NCBI RefSeq assembly: GCF_029167235.1
Contig: NZ_JARFTR010000142.1
Coordinates: 1 to 45,001 of the forward strand
DNA length: 45,001 nt
Direction: 5' to 3'
From: Kamptonema sp. UHCC 0994
Lineage (GTDB): Bacteria > Cyanobacteriota > Cyanobacteriia > Cyanobacteriales > Microcoleaceae
Below the pieces are notes generated by a model that did no database searches, had not been told where the DNA came from, and saw nothing but the letters and a program-made list of their open reading frames with translations. A program made the translations under genes and the position numbers. Below are positions 35,579 through 43,271 of this stretch, in pieces. The stretch's first letter is position 1; each line of letters starts with the position of its first letter.

Positions 35579-36139
35579 CTATTTTCCCCAAACCTGCTGT
35601 TGATAAGTCTTTTTACATATATTTAGTAGTCGGCGATCGTTCTCACTTATTGTAGATAGGCGATGATACTGTGGGAGATTAACAGAATAGGGAGAGGTAC
35701 TGCCGTCGAAACTATCTACAACTTTTACATCTAACTGAGTTGATTTTAAAGAGCCATAAAAACAGTAAAAAGCAGACCTAGGAAGATAAAAAGCTCCTAT
35801 CACCTTCCCTTGACGAAGTTCAAACACAAAATACTCCTTTTCAACTTGGTCGCGTTGAGGAGATTGACCATAGAAATAAGTGCCATCAGGTATTAAGCTA
35901 TTTGTTGGCTCCCGCTCGGAATCGATTGTAAATGGTTTTGGACAGAATTTGACTGGTGGACGTAAAAGCGCAGTTGTTTTCGGCGGCCCGGCAGCCAACA
36001 ACCCTAATCCGCTTACAGATGTACTTGTTAAATAGGTGGCGATCGCTCCTAACCCCAAAGTTAAGAATAACCCCCCCAGTAAACCGCCAAATCGATTTAA
36101 TTTCAATAAACCGGGTTTTTGAGAGAAAAGGCTTGCCAT
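35579..36139 (-). CDS. hypothetical exported or membrane-anchored protein
   Basis: A 186-residue protein with one N-terminal hydrophobic segment (FGGLLGGLFLTLGLGAIATY, about residues 16-35) and an extracytoplasmic domain with conserved-looking aromatic motifs (IPDGTYFYGQSPQRDQVEKE, GKVIGAFYLPRSAFYCFYGS) and four cysteines in total. The GTYFYGQSP and YCFYGSL pieces suggest a small beta-rich domain found in cyanobacteria, but no named family was recognised. ATG 36139 is chosen over a TTG 24 bases upstream. The start lies between ACCGGGTT and AACCCGGT arms (36108-36170). It is downstream of the sigma factor gene, separated by a terminator. Confidence 0.7.
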   Translation of the reverse strand: MASLFSQKPGLLKLNRFGGLLGGLFLTLGLGAIATYLTSTSVSGLGLLAAGPPKTTALLRPPVKFCPKPFTIDSEREPTNSLIPDGTYFYGQSPQRDQVEKEYFVFELRQGKVIGAFYLPRSAFYCFYGSLKSTQLDVKVVDSFDGSTSPYSVNLPQYHRLSTISENDRRLLNICKKTYQQQVWGK

Positions 36140-36208
36140 AGTCAACCAGTTGCTTGCAACCAACCCGGTTTTTGATCCCCTTGCTAAATGCTCGTTTCCA
36201 GATACAAA

Positions 36209-36239
36209 AAAAGATTTTAGATTAAATCTAAAATCTTTT
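36209..36239 (-). terminator. AT-rich terminator after the sigma factor gene
   Basis: AAAAGATTTTAGAT and ATCTAAAATCTTTT form a 14-bp perfect stem with a three-base loop; on the minus strand it is followed by a run of T residues, 12 bases after the sigma factor stop. Confidence 0.75.
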
Positions 36240-36250
36240 CTCTCAAATTT

Positions 36251-37255
36251 CTAGCTAGCTAGGTATTCTCGCACTTGAGCTTGCCGACGACGTAGATGAG
36301 CTAGAGCTTGATGTTCTAGCTGGCGCACCCGTTCCCGGCTGAGTTTCAGCCGTTCCCCTACCTTGGCCAGAGACATTTCATTCCCGTCTTCCAAACCGAA
36401 CCGCAAACTCAAGACATCTCGCTGCTGGGGAGTTAGTTCTGCCATCAGGTTATGGAGGTCTTGTCTGAGCAATTCCCCTGTGATGTAATCATCAGGAGAG
36501 GCGCTTTCATCTTCTAAGAGTTCTTGCAGTTCTGTATCCTGGTTATCTCCCACCCGCAGATCCAAAGAAACTGGATGGCGTGCCATTAGCAGGTATTCCC
36601 GAATTTGGGAAGGGTGTAATTCCAGTGCAGAGCCGATTTCGGCTGGAGTTGGGCTGCGCCCTAGCTGCTGAGCTAGTTCCCTCTGGACTTTTTTGATTTT
36701 ATTGAGTTTTTCGGTAATATGAATCGGCAAACGGATGGTGCGAGCGTGTTGAGCGATCGCGCGCGTGATTGCTTGACGAATCCACCAGTAGGCGTAGGTT
36801 GAAAATTTGTATCCCCGCATCGGGTCAAATTTCTCTACACCTCTCTCCAAGCCGAGAGTACCTTCTTGAATTAAATCCAAGAATTCCATATTGCGCTTTT
36901 GGTATTTTTTCGCGATCGCCACTACTAAGCGCAAATTCGCCTCAATCATTTTCTGCTTGGCCCGGCGACCTTGGTGCATCACGCGCTTGAGTTCAGCTTC
37001 ACTTAGCTGCACTTGCAAAGCCCATTCTACCTCCGTTGGTTCGCGCCGCAGTTCTTTAGCTAGCTCTCCTTTCGCTTCTAGCAATTGCATCATTTGCTGC
37101 ACCTGCTTGCCGTAAACAATCTCTTGCTCGCGGGTGAGCAGCGCCACGCGGCCGATCTCGTGCAGATAGGTACGAACCGTATCTGTTGAGGAGTCTGGCC
37201 TTGTGCCCATATAAGGGGGCTTACCAGTTTTGTTTTTAGGGGTGGCGTTAGACAT
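36251..37255 (-). CDS. group 2 RNA polymerase sigma-70 factor (RpoD/SigA-like)
   Basis: A 334-residue alternative principal-like sigma factor. It lacks region 1.1 of SigA but has region 1.2 (DTVRTYLHEIGRVALLTREQ), 2.1-2.2 (LRLVVAIAKKYQKRNMEFLD, DLIQEGTLGLERGVEKFD), 2.3-2.4 (YKFSTYAYWWIRQAITRAI), region 3 (ITEKLNKIKKVQRELAQQLG) and region 4.2 with the -35-binding helix (LKLSRERVRQLEHQALAHL). These match the SigB-SigE group of cyanobacteria that respond to light, carbon and nitrogen stress; which one cannot be fixed here. Group 2 factors are dispensable under standard growth. A 555-bp leader region precedes it. Confidence 0.93.
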   Translation of the reverse strand: MSNATPKNKTGKPPYMGTRPDSSTDTVRTYLHEIGRVALLTREQEIVYGKQVQQMMQLLEAKGELAKELRREPTEVEWALQVQLSEAELKRVMHQGRRAKQKMIEANLRLVVAIAKKYQKRNMEFLDLIQEGTLGLERGVEKFDPMRGYKFSTYAYWWIRQAITRAIAQHARTIRLPIHITEKLNKIKKVQRELAQQLGRSPTPAEIGSALELHPSQIREYLLMARHPVSLDLRVGDNQDTELQELLEDESASPDDYITGELLRQDLHNLMAELTPQQRDVLSLRFGLEDGNEMSLAKVGERLKLSRERVRQLEHQALAHLRRRQAQVREYLAS

Positions 37256-37810
37256 GGGTGAATATTACACTCCTTAAACAGATAGAAAGTTGACCATAGT
37301 CTGCCCCAGTTTTCGGAGCTGGAGAGAAACTTATATTAGAGATAGGTTTCCCTATCCCTTCAAGCATGGGTGACGATTGGTAGAAGCTTTTTGGTACGTA
37401 CTTTTAGGTCGTCATCTCTGGCAATCCAGTTAACTTGATAAAAGTTGACTGGCTTTGACGGTTCCTACAAGTCGAAGTTATTTTTCAGTTTACTTTTCTC
37501 AATTTTATTACAATTTTTGATGGCCGTAAAGGGTAAAAGCATCTATCTTAAGGTGAAAATTCTACATTTTTCCTTAAGTTTGCAGGCACTCTTCTAGGTT
37601 TAAGCACAACTGACTCTCACTGACTGTGAAACTAGGGGGTTTGCTTGCTTCTTATTCCATAATGACCTGAATTTTTTTAAGTGCCCAGATGTACTGAATA
37701 GGAGATAACCGAACTCGATCCCGGTACGCGGGCCGGATGTCTCTACTCTCAAGGATCTGGTATCAGTTCCAGCTAGCACTCTAGGCTAGCTGTCTTCTTC
37801 AAGGCTAAAT
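37256..37810. other. long non-coding region upstream of the sigma factor gene
   Basis: About 555 bp without a credible gene. An AGCTAGC/GCTAGCT hairpin lies at about 37773-37793. No tRNA or known riboswitch was recognised. The length suggests a long 5' leader or several promoters for the stress sigma factor. Confidence 0.5.
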
Positions 37811-37825
37811 CACACTTATAGTGTG
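37811..37825. promoter_or_regulatory. C-box-like operator upstream of the regulator gene
   Basis: CACACTTATAGTGTG has 6-bp perfect arms around TAT and contains ACTTATAGT, the core of operators bound by restriction-modification controller (C) proteins. It is 36 bp upstream of the GTG start of the helix-turn-helix gene. Autoregulation is inferred; a clear second operator half was not identified. Confidence 0.5.
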
Positions 37826-37861
37826 TAGATTTGAGCGTAAAGTCATAGATATCTTGCTGAT

Positions 37862-38083
37862 GTGACAGAAAATCCAGAACTAAAGAAATTTGGAGAGCAA
37901 GTTCGCCGGCTAAGGATATTAAGGGACTTTTCCCAAGAAAAGTTAGCAGAACGGGCTGGACTCCACCGTAACTACATTGGTGGTATTGAGCGGGGTGAAA
38001 GAAACATAGCCCTCTTAAACATTCTGCGGTTAGCAAAAGCTCTAGGAGTATCGCCTAGTGAACTGTTGAAGGAAATAGAGTAA
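37862..38083 (+). CDS. XRE-family regulator, controller (C) protein-like
   Basis: A 73-residue single-domain helix-turn-helix protein: FGEQVRRLRILRDFSQEKLA, ERAGLHRNYIGGIERGERNI, LRLAKALGVSPSELLKEIE. Size and the R-x-Y-I-x-x-I-E-R-G-x-R-N recognition region match C proteins that time the expression of restriction endonuclease after methyltransferase. The GTG start has no obvious ribosome binding site, as in leaderless C genes. The next gene starts directly at the base after its stop (TAA-ATG), the usual C-R arrangement. A methyltransferase gene faces it from the other side. No HIP1 site occurs from about 36,920 to 39,440. Confidence 0.85.
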   Translation: MTENPELKKFGEQVRRLRILRDFSQEKLAERAGLHRNYIGGIERGERNIALLNILRLAKALGVSPSELLKEIE

Positions 38084-38347
38084 ATGCAGTCACCCTATAC
38101 GGGGCTTCCTGTTCAAGCTTGGGAAGGCAAGACACGAGAACTCATAGACCAATCAGGTTATTACCTGGTAGTTAATTTCCAGAAATTCAATACGCAAACT
38201 CAAGGGGTACAAGCTTTAAGTATTAATTTAGTTCGTTTCGGGTGGATAGATCGAGAAGATTGGCAAGGGCAAGCGGCGGCAACAGGGCAGCAAGCTAGAT
38301 TAAGCCGTGATGTAGAGCGTTATAAGTTACTGCCATTACCTCTATAA
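38084..38347 (+). pseudogene. short ORF in endonuclease position, possible truncated restriction enzyme
   Basis: An 87-residue frame starting with the ATG right after the regulator stop codon. In C-R-M loci this position is occupied by the restriction endonuclease, usually 200 residues or more. The N-terminal part (YTGLPVQAWEGKTRELIDQ) and the C-terminal part (NLVRFGWIDREDWQGQAAAT, then GQQARLSRDVERYKLLPLPL) look like the two ends of a larger protein, and the PD-(D/E)xK core is not visible. A central in-frame deletion is the simplest explanation. Alternatively it is a complete small protein of unknown function. I do not recognise the family with certainty. Confidence 0.5.
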
Positions 38348-38360
38348 AAATTAGCCTTTT

Positions 38361-39209
38361 CTAAAATAAAGATAATTGAGTTCCACTAAGCTGCTTTTGC
38401 CTTAGAAAATCATCAATCCGCTTAGCAGCTAGATCGCAGTAGTCTTGGCAAATCTCAAATCCAATGATAGTGCGCTCTAAATCTAAAGCAACAACCGCCG
38501 TAGTTCCTGAACCCAAAAAAGGGTCTAAAATGATTTCGTTTGGGTTGGATGAAGCTTTGATAATGCGCTGGATGACAGCACTGGGAAATTGAGCGGGGTG
38601 AGAGGTACGCTCTTTTGATGCTCTATTTTTGCCAGAAGTGACTTTGGCAAAATCCCAAACATCCGTCGGATTTTTACCTTGGGAGTTGACTTTAATTTTA
38701 CCATTCTTTTTTTGATTGGGGTATTTTACATTAGGATCGCGCACGTCATCTAAATTAAAGGTATAATTTTCTTGGTTTTTCACGTACCAAAGAAACTTTT
38801 CATTGCGGGGTGAAAAGAATTTACTGCCAGCAACCCCAGCGCCATAGTGCCAGATAACTTCTTGGATAAGGTAAAAAGGAATTTTGTCCCAAAGTAGATA
38901 GGGAATGGGAATCGCTTTAGCTTTATGGGGAATTGATAGATATCCTAAGTTAAGCCAAAAAGAGCCGTTGGGAACTGTAAGCCTGTAAATCTCAGTTATC
39001 CAGCTTTCACACCAGTTTAAATATTTATCAAGTGGCAATGTTTTTTCATATTCTTTGCCAATGTTATAGGGTGGACTGGTGACAGTGAGATTAACAAATT
39101 TATCTGGCAGCTTTGACATGGCTTCTAAGCAGTCCATCTGATAAATCAGACAGTTAGGTGCTTGAAAGTAGGGTTGACCCAAAAAATTTACTATGTTAGT
39201 TAAAACCAT
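38361..39209 (-). CDS. beta-class DNA methyltransferase (N4-cytosine or N6-adenine)
   Basis: A 282-residue type II methyltransferase. The catalytic motif IV is TSPPYNIGKEY at about residues 43-53; the AdoMet-binding motif I, DPFLGSGTTAVVALDLERTI, comes near the C terminus, giving the beta-class order; between them are WHYGAGVAGSKFFSPRNEKF and ASKERTSHPAQFPSAVIQRI. TSPPY is the form most common in N4-cytosine enzymes. The target sequence cannot be deduced. It converges with the regulator/short ORF unit with 13 bp between stops, so the three genes form one restriction-modification locus in which the modification part appears complete. Confidence 0.9.
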   Translation of the reverse strand: MVLTNIVNFLGQPYFQAPNCLIYQMDCLEAMSKLPDKFVNLTVTSPPYNIGKEYEKTLPLDKYLNWCESWITEIYRLTVPNGSFWLNLGYLSIPHKAKAIPIPYLLWDKIPFYLIQEVIWHYGAGVAGSKFFSPRNEKFLWYVKNQENYTFNLDDVRDPNVKYPNQKKNGKIKVNSQGKNPTDVWDFAKVTSGKNRASKERTSHPAQFPSAVIQRIIKASSNPNEIILDPFLGSGTTAVVALDLERTIIGFEICQDYCDLAAKRIDDFLRQKQLSGTQLSLF

Positions 39210-39259
39210 GATTGAATTGTTATCAGGGGTACTCTATAAACTAATCATTAAATCACAAA

Positions 39260-39277
39260 ACCCGCACTAGGCGGGCT
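39260..39277 (-). terminator. terminator after ctaB
   Basis: AGCCCGC/GCGGGT stem on the minus strand with loop CTAGT, followed by TTTGTGATTT, about 30 bp after the ctaB stop. Confidence 0.6.
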
Positions 39278-39307
39278 CCATCAAAATAATTGCAATCTAA
39301 CTCATGC

Positions 39308-40285
39308 CTACAGCGGAATTGCACTAATTAAAGTCTGCATATTAGCAGCAATAGCAGCCGTAAAATGATGAGTAGCCGGCAAACTATCAACCACAATTCC
39401 CGCACACAGCAACATCATGTAAAAGATGGAATACTTAAAGAGCGATCGCGCTACTCCCCGATCCTCTGGAGACTGTAACAGTAGCCAAGCTTTCTGCATA
39501 AAAATCGCCCCCAGTAAAGTTGCCGCAACTCCATACACTGCACCCGCTGCATTCAGTGGATAAACTAGCAGCAAAGTCGCAGGAATCAAAATCAGAGTGT
39601 AAATCCAAATCTGCACCGCAGTCGCTTTATCGCCTTCAATTACTGGCAACATTGGCACGCCTACCTCCGCGTATTCGTCGCGAATCATCATTGCTAAAGC
39701 CCAAAAATGCGGCGGTGTCCACAAAAACACAATCGCAAATAATAACCATGCGGTTAAACTTAAATCTCCTGTCACAGCAGCCCAACCTACTAAGGGCGGA
39801 ATTGCTCCTGCTGCACCGCCAATGACGATATTTTGCACGCTATGACGCTTTAGCCAGTGGGTATAAATTAGGACGTAGAAAACGATGCCCGACATTGCTA
39901 ATAAAGCAGCTAGCAAATTAGCAACAACTGTGAGCAAGGTGAAGGATAAACTAGCAAGAACAATTGCGAATATTAAAGCATCCCGACGCTTTACCCGCCC
40001 CGAAGGAATAGGTCGCCAGCGAGTGCGCTCCATGATATAGTCAATGTCGCTGTCGTAGATGCAATTAATAGTATTAGCAGCACCGGAAGCTAAAGTGCCT
40101 CCAGTCATAGTTGCTAATAGCAATAAGGGATCTACTTCTCCTTTAGCTGCCATCCACATTCCCGCCGCTGTGGTAATTAGCAGCAACAGGATAATTCTTG
40201 GTTTCGTTAGTTGGTAGTAACTTTGAACTACCTGTAAAAGGTTTTGATGGATTCGGGATTGGTTGTTAGTAAGAATTTCCTGCAT
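39308..40285 (-). CDS. ctaB: protoheme IX farnesyltransferase (heme O synthase)
   Basis: UbiA-family membrane prenyltransferase that adds farnesyl to heme b, giving heme O for cytochrome oxidase. Eight to nine membrane helices are visible. The prenyl-diphosphate/Mg site is [19 protein letters not shown] followed by WRPIPSGRV; the conserved loop 4-5 is VYTHWLKR-like ([19 protein letters not shown]), and loop 6 has [20 protein letters not shown]. 325 residues is typical. AAAGGA precedes the start. The gene lies downstream of ctaA on the same strand, divergent from ctaC/ctaD. Confidence 0.95.
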   Translation of the reverse strand: MQEILTNNQSRIHQNLLQVVQSYYQLTKPRIILLLLITTAAGMWMAAKGEVDPLLLLATMTGGTLASGAANTINCIYDSDIDYIMERTRWRPIPSGRVKRRDALIFAIVLASLSFTLLTVVANLLAALLAMSGIVFYVLIYTHWLKRHSVQNIVIGGAAGAIPPLVGWAAVTGDLSLTAWLLFAIVFLWTPPHFWALAMMIRDEYAEVGVPMLPVIEGDKATAVQIWIYTLILIPATLLLVYPLNAAGAVYGVAATLLGAIFMQKAWLLLQSPEDRGVARSLFKYSIFYMMLLCAGIVVDSLPATHHFTAAIAANMQTLISAIPL

Positions 40286-40343
40286 TATTTCCTTTCCTAA
40301 ATTGCATAGCCCGTTGCAGGCTTTTTTGTAACGCGATCGGTTT

Positions 40344-40456
40344 TATAGCAACCGCCTTGGCGGTTAAGACTTACGTAACGCCGCCCTCTGGGCGGTTTAA
40401 TTACCGCCTAGAAGGCGGCGTTACGGATATATTTAATGGTCTTGGCGACTGCTATA
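40344..40456. repeat. nested inverted repeat containing palindrome copy B
   Basis: Outer arms TATAGCA (40344-40350) and TGCTATA (40450-40456) with AAGAC/GTCTT further in enclose a 50-bp hairpin of the GTAACGCC...GGCGTTAC family at 40375-40424. In the first arm an extra CCGCC-TTGG-CGG hairpin is present. The 318-bp ctaA-ctaB gap (40286-40603) is nearly all palindromes, including AAACCCGCC/GCGGGTTT at about 40491-40507. Confidence 0.8.
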
Positions 40457-40534
40457 ACTGGGCGGTTAAAACCGCTACTACACTGACTAAACCCGCCTGC
40501 GCGGGTTTCAAAACCGTCGCCTTGCTCTTTCTAT

Positions 40535-40585
40535 AGTCCGCGTAGGCGGACTTTGTTTGTTTAGCCGCGAATTTTATTCGCCCGG
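40535..40585. repeat. 51-bp two-hairpin repeat, copy 2
   Basis: AGTCCGC/GCGGACT and GCGAAT/ATTCGC stems joined by TTTGTTTGTTTAGCC. It matches the copy at 26967-27017 in the opposite orientation with about seven differences, including a paired change in the second stem. It lies 18 bp beyond the ctaA stop and could act in 3' processing or termination. Confidence 0.8.
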
Positions 40586-40603
40586 CTTATTCTAACTAGG
40601 GAG

Positions 40604-41521
40604 TCAATTGGCAGATATGGCGCGATCGCGCCATGCTAAAACGCTGAATGCTACAAGCGTGGCCAGTAAAGCTGCACCCACTGCTTGGTGAGCTACTGTT
40701 AGGGGTTCTACTTGCAGGTGTAACCGGAAAGTTGCTACTCCTAAAAGTAACTGTGCTATTAGACATAAGCCAGCCCAGTTTGCTAATTTTCGTAATGTGG
40801 CATTTAGTGCTGGTGTTCGCCAGGCGATCGCGATTACTGCTAAGGTGCCGACGGTGGCGGGTACGATCCCCATAATGTGGCTATTCATCACACCACATAG
40901 CTCGGATGCGCCAAAGCATTGATGCAGGGCCCATTGAGAGCCGACTAATGCTCCTAATAGGCTTTGCAGGTAAATCAGCAAGGCGGCGATTGATGCTAAC
41001 CAGGGTAATTTGCCAACTGTTCCGGTTGCTTGATAGGGTGTCAGCATTAAGCCGATCGCTACTAGGGTGATGAAAAATACTAAAGCCATTCCCAAGTGAG
41101 CGGTGACAATATCAAACCGTAGGAGTTGCGTTACTGTCAGTGCTCCTAAAATGCCTTGGGAAACGATCAGAAATAGGGTGAGTGGGGAGGCGATCGCTAG
41201 CCAACCAGGAAGACGATGCCTATACCACCAAGATAGTGCGGTGAGTGCGATCGCGCTTAATCCAATCAATGCTGCATCTAGCCGATGAAACCATTCCAGA
41301 AATACTTGTAGGTTCATCTGCGCGGTGGGTACTAACTCACCGTAGCACAAGGGCCAATCAGGGCAAGCCAGACCAGCATTCATTACCCGCGTTGCGCTAC
41401 CTACGGCCATTAATAGCCAAGTGGCGATCGCCATCTTCCAGACTAGGCTACGAATCATATCCCTTGGCTGCCACTCCGCTTGCGGCTGCGCGGCAGTCTG
41501 ATTCAAAACAGAGTTAGCCAT
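40604..41521 (-). CDS. ctaA: heme A synthase (COX15/CtaA)
   Basis: Membrane enzyme oxidising the C8 methyl of heme O to a formyl group, giving heme A. Eight membrane helices are arranged as two four-helix halves. Signatures: GSATRVMNAGLACPDWPLCY with the paired cysteines, FLEWFHRLDAALIGLSAIAL and VTAHLGMALVFFITL with heme-ligand histidines, then SQWALHQCFGASELCGVMNS and TVAHQAVGAALLATLV in the second half. ATG 41521 is chosen over a TTG 27 bases upstream. It is upstream of ctaB and divergent from ctaC, with a 608-bp gap. Confidence 0.94.
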   Translation of the reverse strand: MANSVLNQTAAQPQAEWQPRDMIRSLVWKMAIATWLLMAVGSATRVMNAGLACPDWPLCYGELVPTAQMNLQVFLEWFHRLDAALIGLSAIALTALSWWYRHRLPGWLAIASPLTLFLIVSQGILGALTVTQLLRFDIVTAHLGMALVFFITLVAIGLMLTPYQATGTVGKLPWLASIAALLIYLQSLLGALVGSQWALHQCFGASELCGVMNSHIMGIVPATVGTLAVIAIAWRTPALNATLRKLANWAGLCLIAQLLLGVATFRLHLQVEPLTVAHQAVGAALLATLVAFSVLAWRDRAISAN

Positions 41522-41704
41522 GAGTTTTACATTAACCTTAATCGTCAATCAAACTTAATTAAATAATGAGCCTTTGCTCAGGTGAGCTTAACAGTCTATT
41601 TTTATCGCAAAAGTCGTGTTTACTACATTAGCGACAGTAAAATTGGATTAACCCCTCTTTACAAAGATTTCAGCTTTGCTGCTGTGATAGTTACTGCTCC
41701 CCAT

Positions 41705-41755
41705 GTAACGCCGCCTTCCAGGCGGTATCCTTAACCGCCTGGAAGGCGGCGTTAC
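41705..41755. repeat. palindromic repeat family, copy C (perfect)
   Basis: A perfect palindrome with 22-bp arms GTAACGCCGCCTTCCAGGCG(GT) and a seven-base loop ATCCTTA. The flanking bases T/A extend it to 23. It lies in the ctaA-ctaC divergent region, about 375 bp before ctaC. Confidence 0.9.
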
Positions 41756-41756
41756 A

Positions 41757-42129
41757 AACAGTTTTGCGTAAATTCCAGGAAGATATTGGGCTGATTTTTA
41801 TAATTTTAAACAAATCTTGATTTATTTTCAGGATTTTGTGTGCTTGATCGATTAAGCCATCAAAATTTATGAATATTTTATAAAGAAAACCTTAAGATTT
41901 AATATTTTTTTGACTTTTTACTGTACGAAAAAGTGTAAAGATTTATTGCGAAATGTTAAAAGCATAAAAAAATCCTAAAAATTAGCACCAGTTACAAACT
42001 CTAAATGGATACCTGCTCTACCCTAATAAGTAGATATGACTGCCTGTAAGATGGCAGCCCACAAATAAGCTTCAAGTAAGCGACTCCTCAACCAAGGTGT
42101 CGCACCCCTGAGCAAGGAGTCAACAAGGC
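41757..42129. other. AT-rich promoter region of the cytochrome oxidase operon
   Basis: Strongly AT-rich (about 41800-41990), then a CTGCC/GGCAG hairpin at about 42041-42058 and an AAGGAG at about 42114 before the ctaC start. No clear NtcA (GTA-N8-TAC) or other operator was identified. Promoters for ctaC are expected here. Confidence 0.5.
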
Positions 42130-43176
42130 ATGGCAGAAGAAAAAGAAAAACAAACAGTACCAGCTTCAATATTGGCTCTGGTTGCTGGCATCGTCATCAC
42201 AGTTGTCAGCGTGTGGTACGGTCAAAACAACCACCTACTCCCAGAGCAGGCATCAGCCCAGGCCCCGCTGGTGGATGATTTTTTTAACGTGATGATCACG
42301 ATCGGCACAGCTCTGTTCATCGTAGTAGAGGGCGCGATCGTACTGTTTGCGATCCAATTCCGCCACCGCCCCGGAGACGACGGCGACGGAGTGCCAATTA
42401 GCGAAAACTTCGGTTTAGAAATTTTCTGGACAGCAATTCCTGCGATCTTGGTGATTGGCTTGGGAGTCTACAGCGTTGAAGTTTATAGAGACATGGGAGG
42501 CTTTGACCCTGGAGCTTCTCAGGTAATGGCTCACGTCCATTCACCATCCCACATGGCACATAAAATGCCCAGAGGAAGCGCGATCGCAGCTCCCCTGATC
42601 GCGCAATCAGAAGAAATGACATCAGAAGAGATGGCATCGGAAATGCCACCAGCCCCCAATGCCAAATATGGCTTTGGAGGAACCCCGGCAGAACAAGGAA
42701 AAAAACCAGACGTGACAGTAAACGTCACTGGTATGCAATACGCCTGGATATTTAGCTATCCCGAAAGCAACGTCACCTCTGGCGAATTGCACGTACCCAT
42801 CGGCAAAGACGTACAGCTTAACCTCTCCGCCGTCGATGTAATCCACTCCTTCTGGGTGCCACAGTTTCGCCTCAAACAAGATGCCCTTCCCGGTATACCC
42901 ACTGAACTCCGGTTCGTAGCTATCAAGACGGGAGATTACCCCGTATTTTGCGCCGAACTCTGCGGCAGCTATCATGGCGCGATGCGTACAAGAGTAATCG
43001 TTCATACTCAGGAAGAGTATGATAGCTGGCTACAAGAAAGTCAGGTTGCTCAGCAGCAAGAGTTAAATCAAGCTGTTGCAGTTAACCCTGCTAATTTGTC
43101 AGCATCCGAGTTTCTGGCTCCCTACGCAAGCGAGATGGGAATTAAAGCCGAAACCCTAGCTCAACTGCACAAATAA
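42130..43176 (+). CDS. ctaC: cytochrome c oxidase subunit II
   Basis: Membrane-anchored CuA subunit that accepts electrons from cytochrome c6 or plastocyanin. Hydrophobic segments lie at about residues 13-30, 52-75 and 95-115. The cupredoxin domain has the CuA ligands in AVDVIHSFWVPQFRLKQDAL (His) and CAELCGSYHGAM (two Cys, Glu carbonyl, His, Met), and the aromatic patch reads GMQYAWIFSYPE. An unusual His/Met-rich stretch (HVHSPSHMAHK then several EEM repeats, about residues 134-172) sits between TM and cupredoxin domain. 348 residues is slightly long because of it. It is followed by ctaD after a 95-bp gap full of heptamer repeats. Confidence 0.96.
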   Translation: MAEEKEKQTVPASILALVAGIVITVVSVWYGQNNHLLPEQASAQAPLVDDFFNVMITIGTALFIVVEGAIVLFAIQFRHRPGDDGDGVPISENFGLEIFWTAIPAILVIGLGVYSVEVYRDMGGFDPGASQVMAHVHSPSHMAHKMPRGSAIAAPLIAQSEEMTSEEMASEMPPAPNAKYGFGGTPAEQGKKPDVTVNVTGMQYAWIFSYPESNVTSGELHVPIGKDVQLNLSAVDVIHSFWVPQFRLKQDALPGIPTELRFVAIKTGDYPVFCAELCGSYHGAMRTRVIVHTQEEYDSWLQESQVAQQQELNQAVAVNPANLSASEFLAPYASEMGIKAETLAQLHK

Positions 43177-43180
43177 GTCA

Positions 43181-43243
43181 GTTAACCGTTAACCGTTAAC
43201 AGTTAACAGTTAACAGTTAACCGTTAACCGTTAACAGTTAACA
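43181..43243. repeat. STRR heptamer tract (AGTTAAC/CGTTAAC) between ctaC and ctaD
   Basis: Nine units in the order C C A A A C C A A at the variable position. It separates two genes that are expected to be co-transcribed, leaving 28 bp before the ctaD start. Confidence 0.95.
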
Positions 43244-43271
43244 AATTCGCTATTTTTCCCCAACATACTTT

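Noticed and set aside
37690-37760. Possible tRNA (GATCCCGG/CCGGAT region)
   Set aside because: No cloverleaf, anticodon arm or T-arm consensus can be formed on either strand.
37773-38036. Minus-strand frame opposite the regulator gene
   Set aside because: It is antisense to a clear helix-turn-helix gene and has no protein features of its own.
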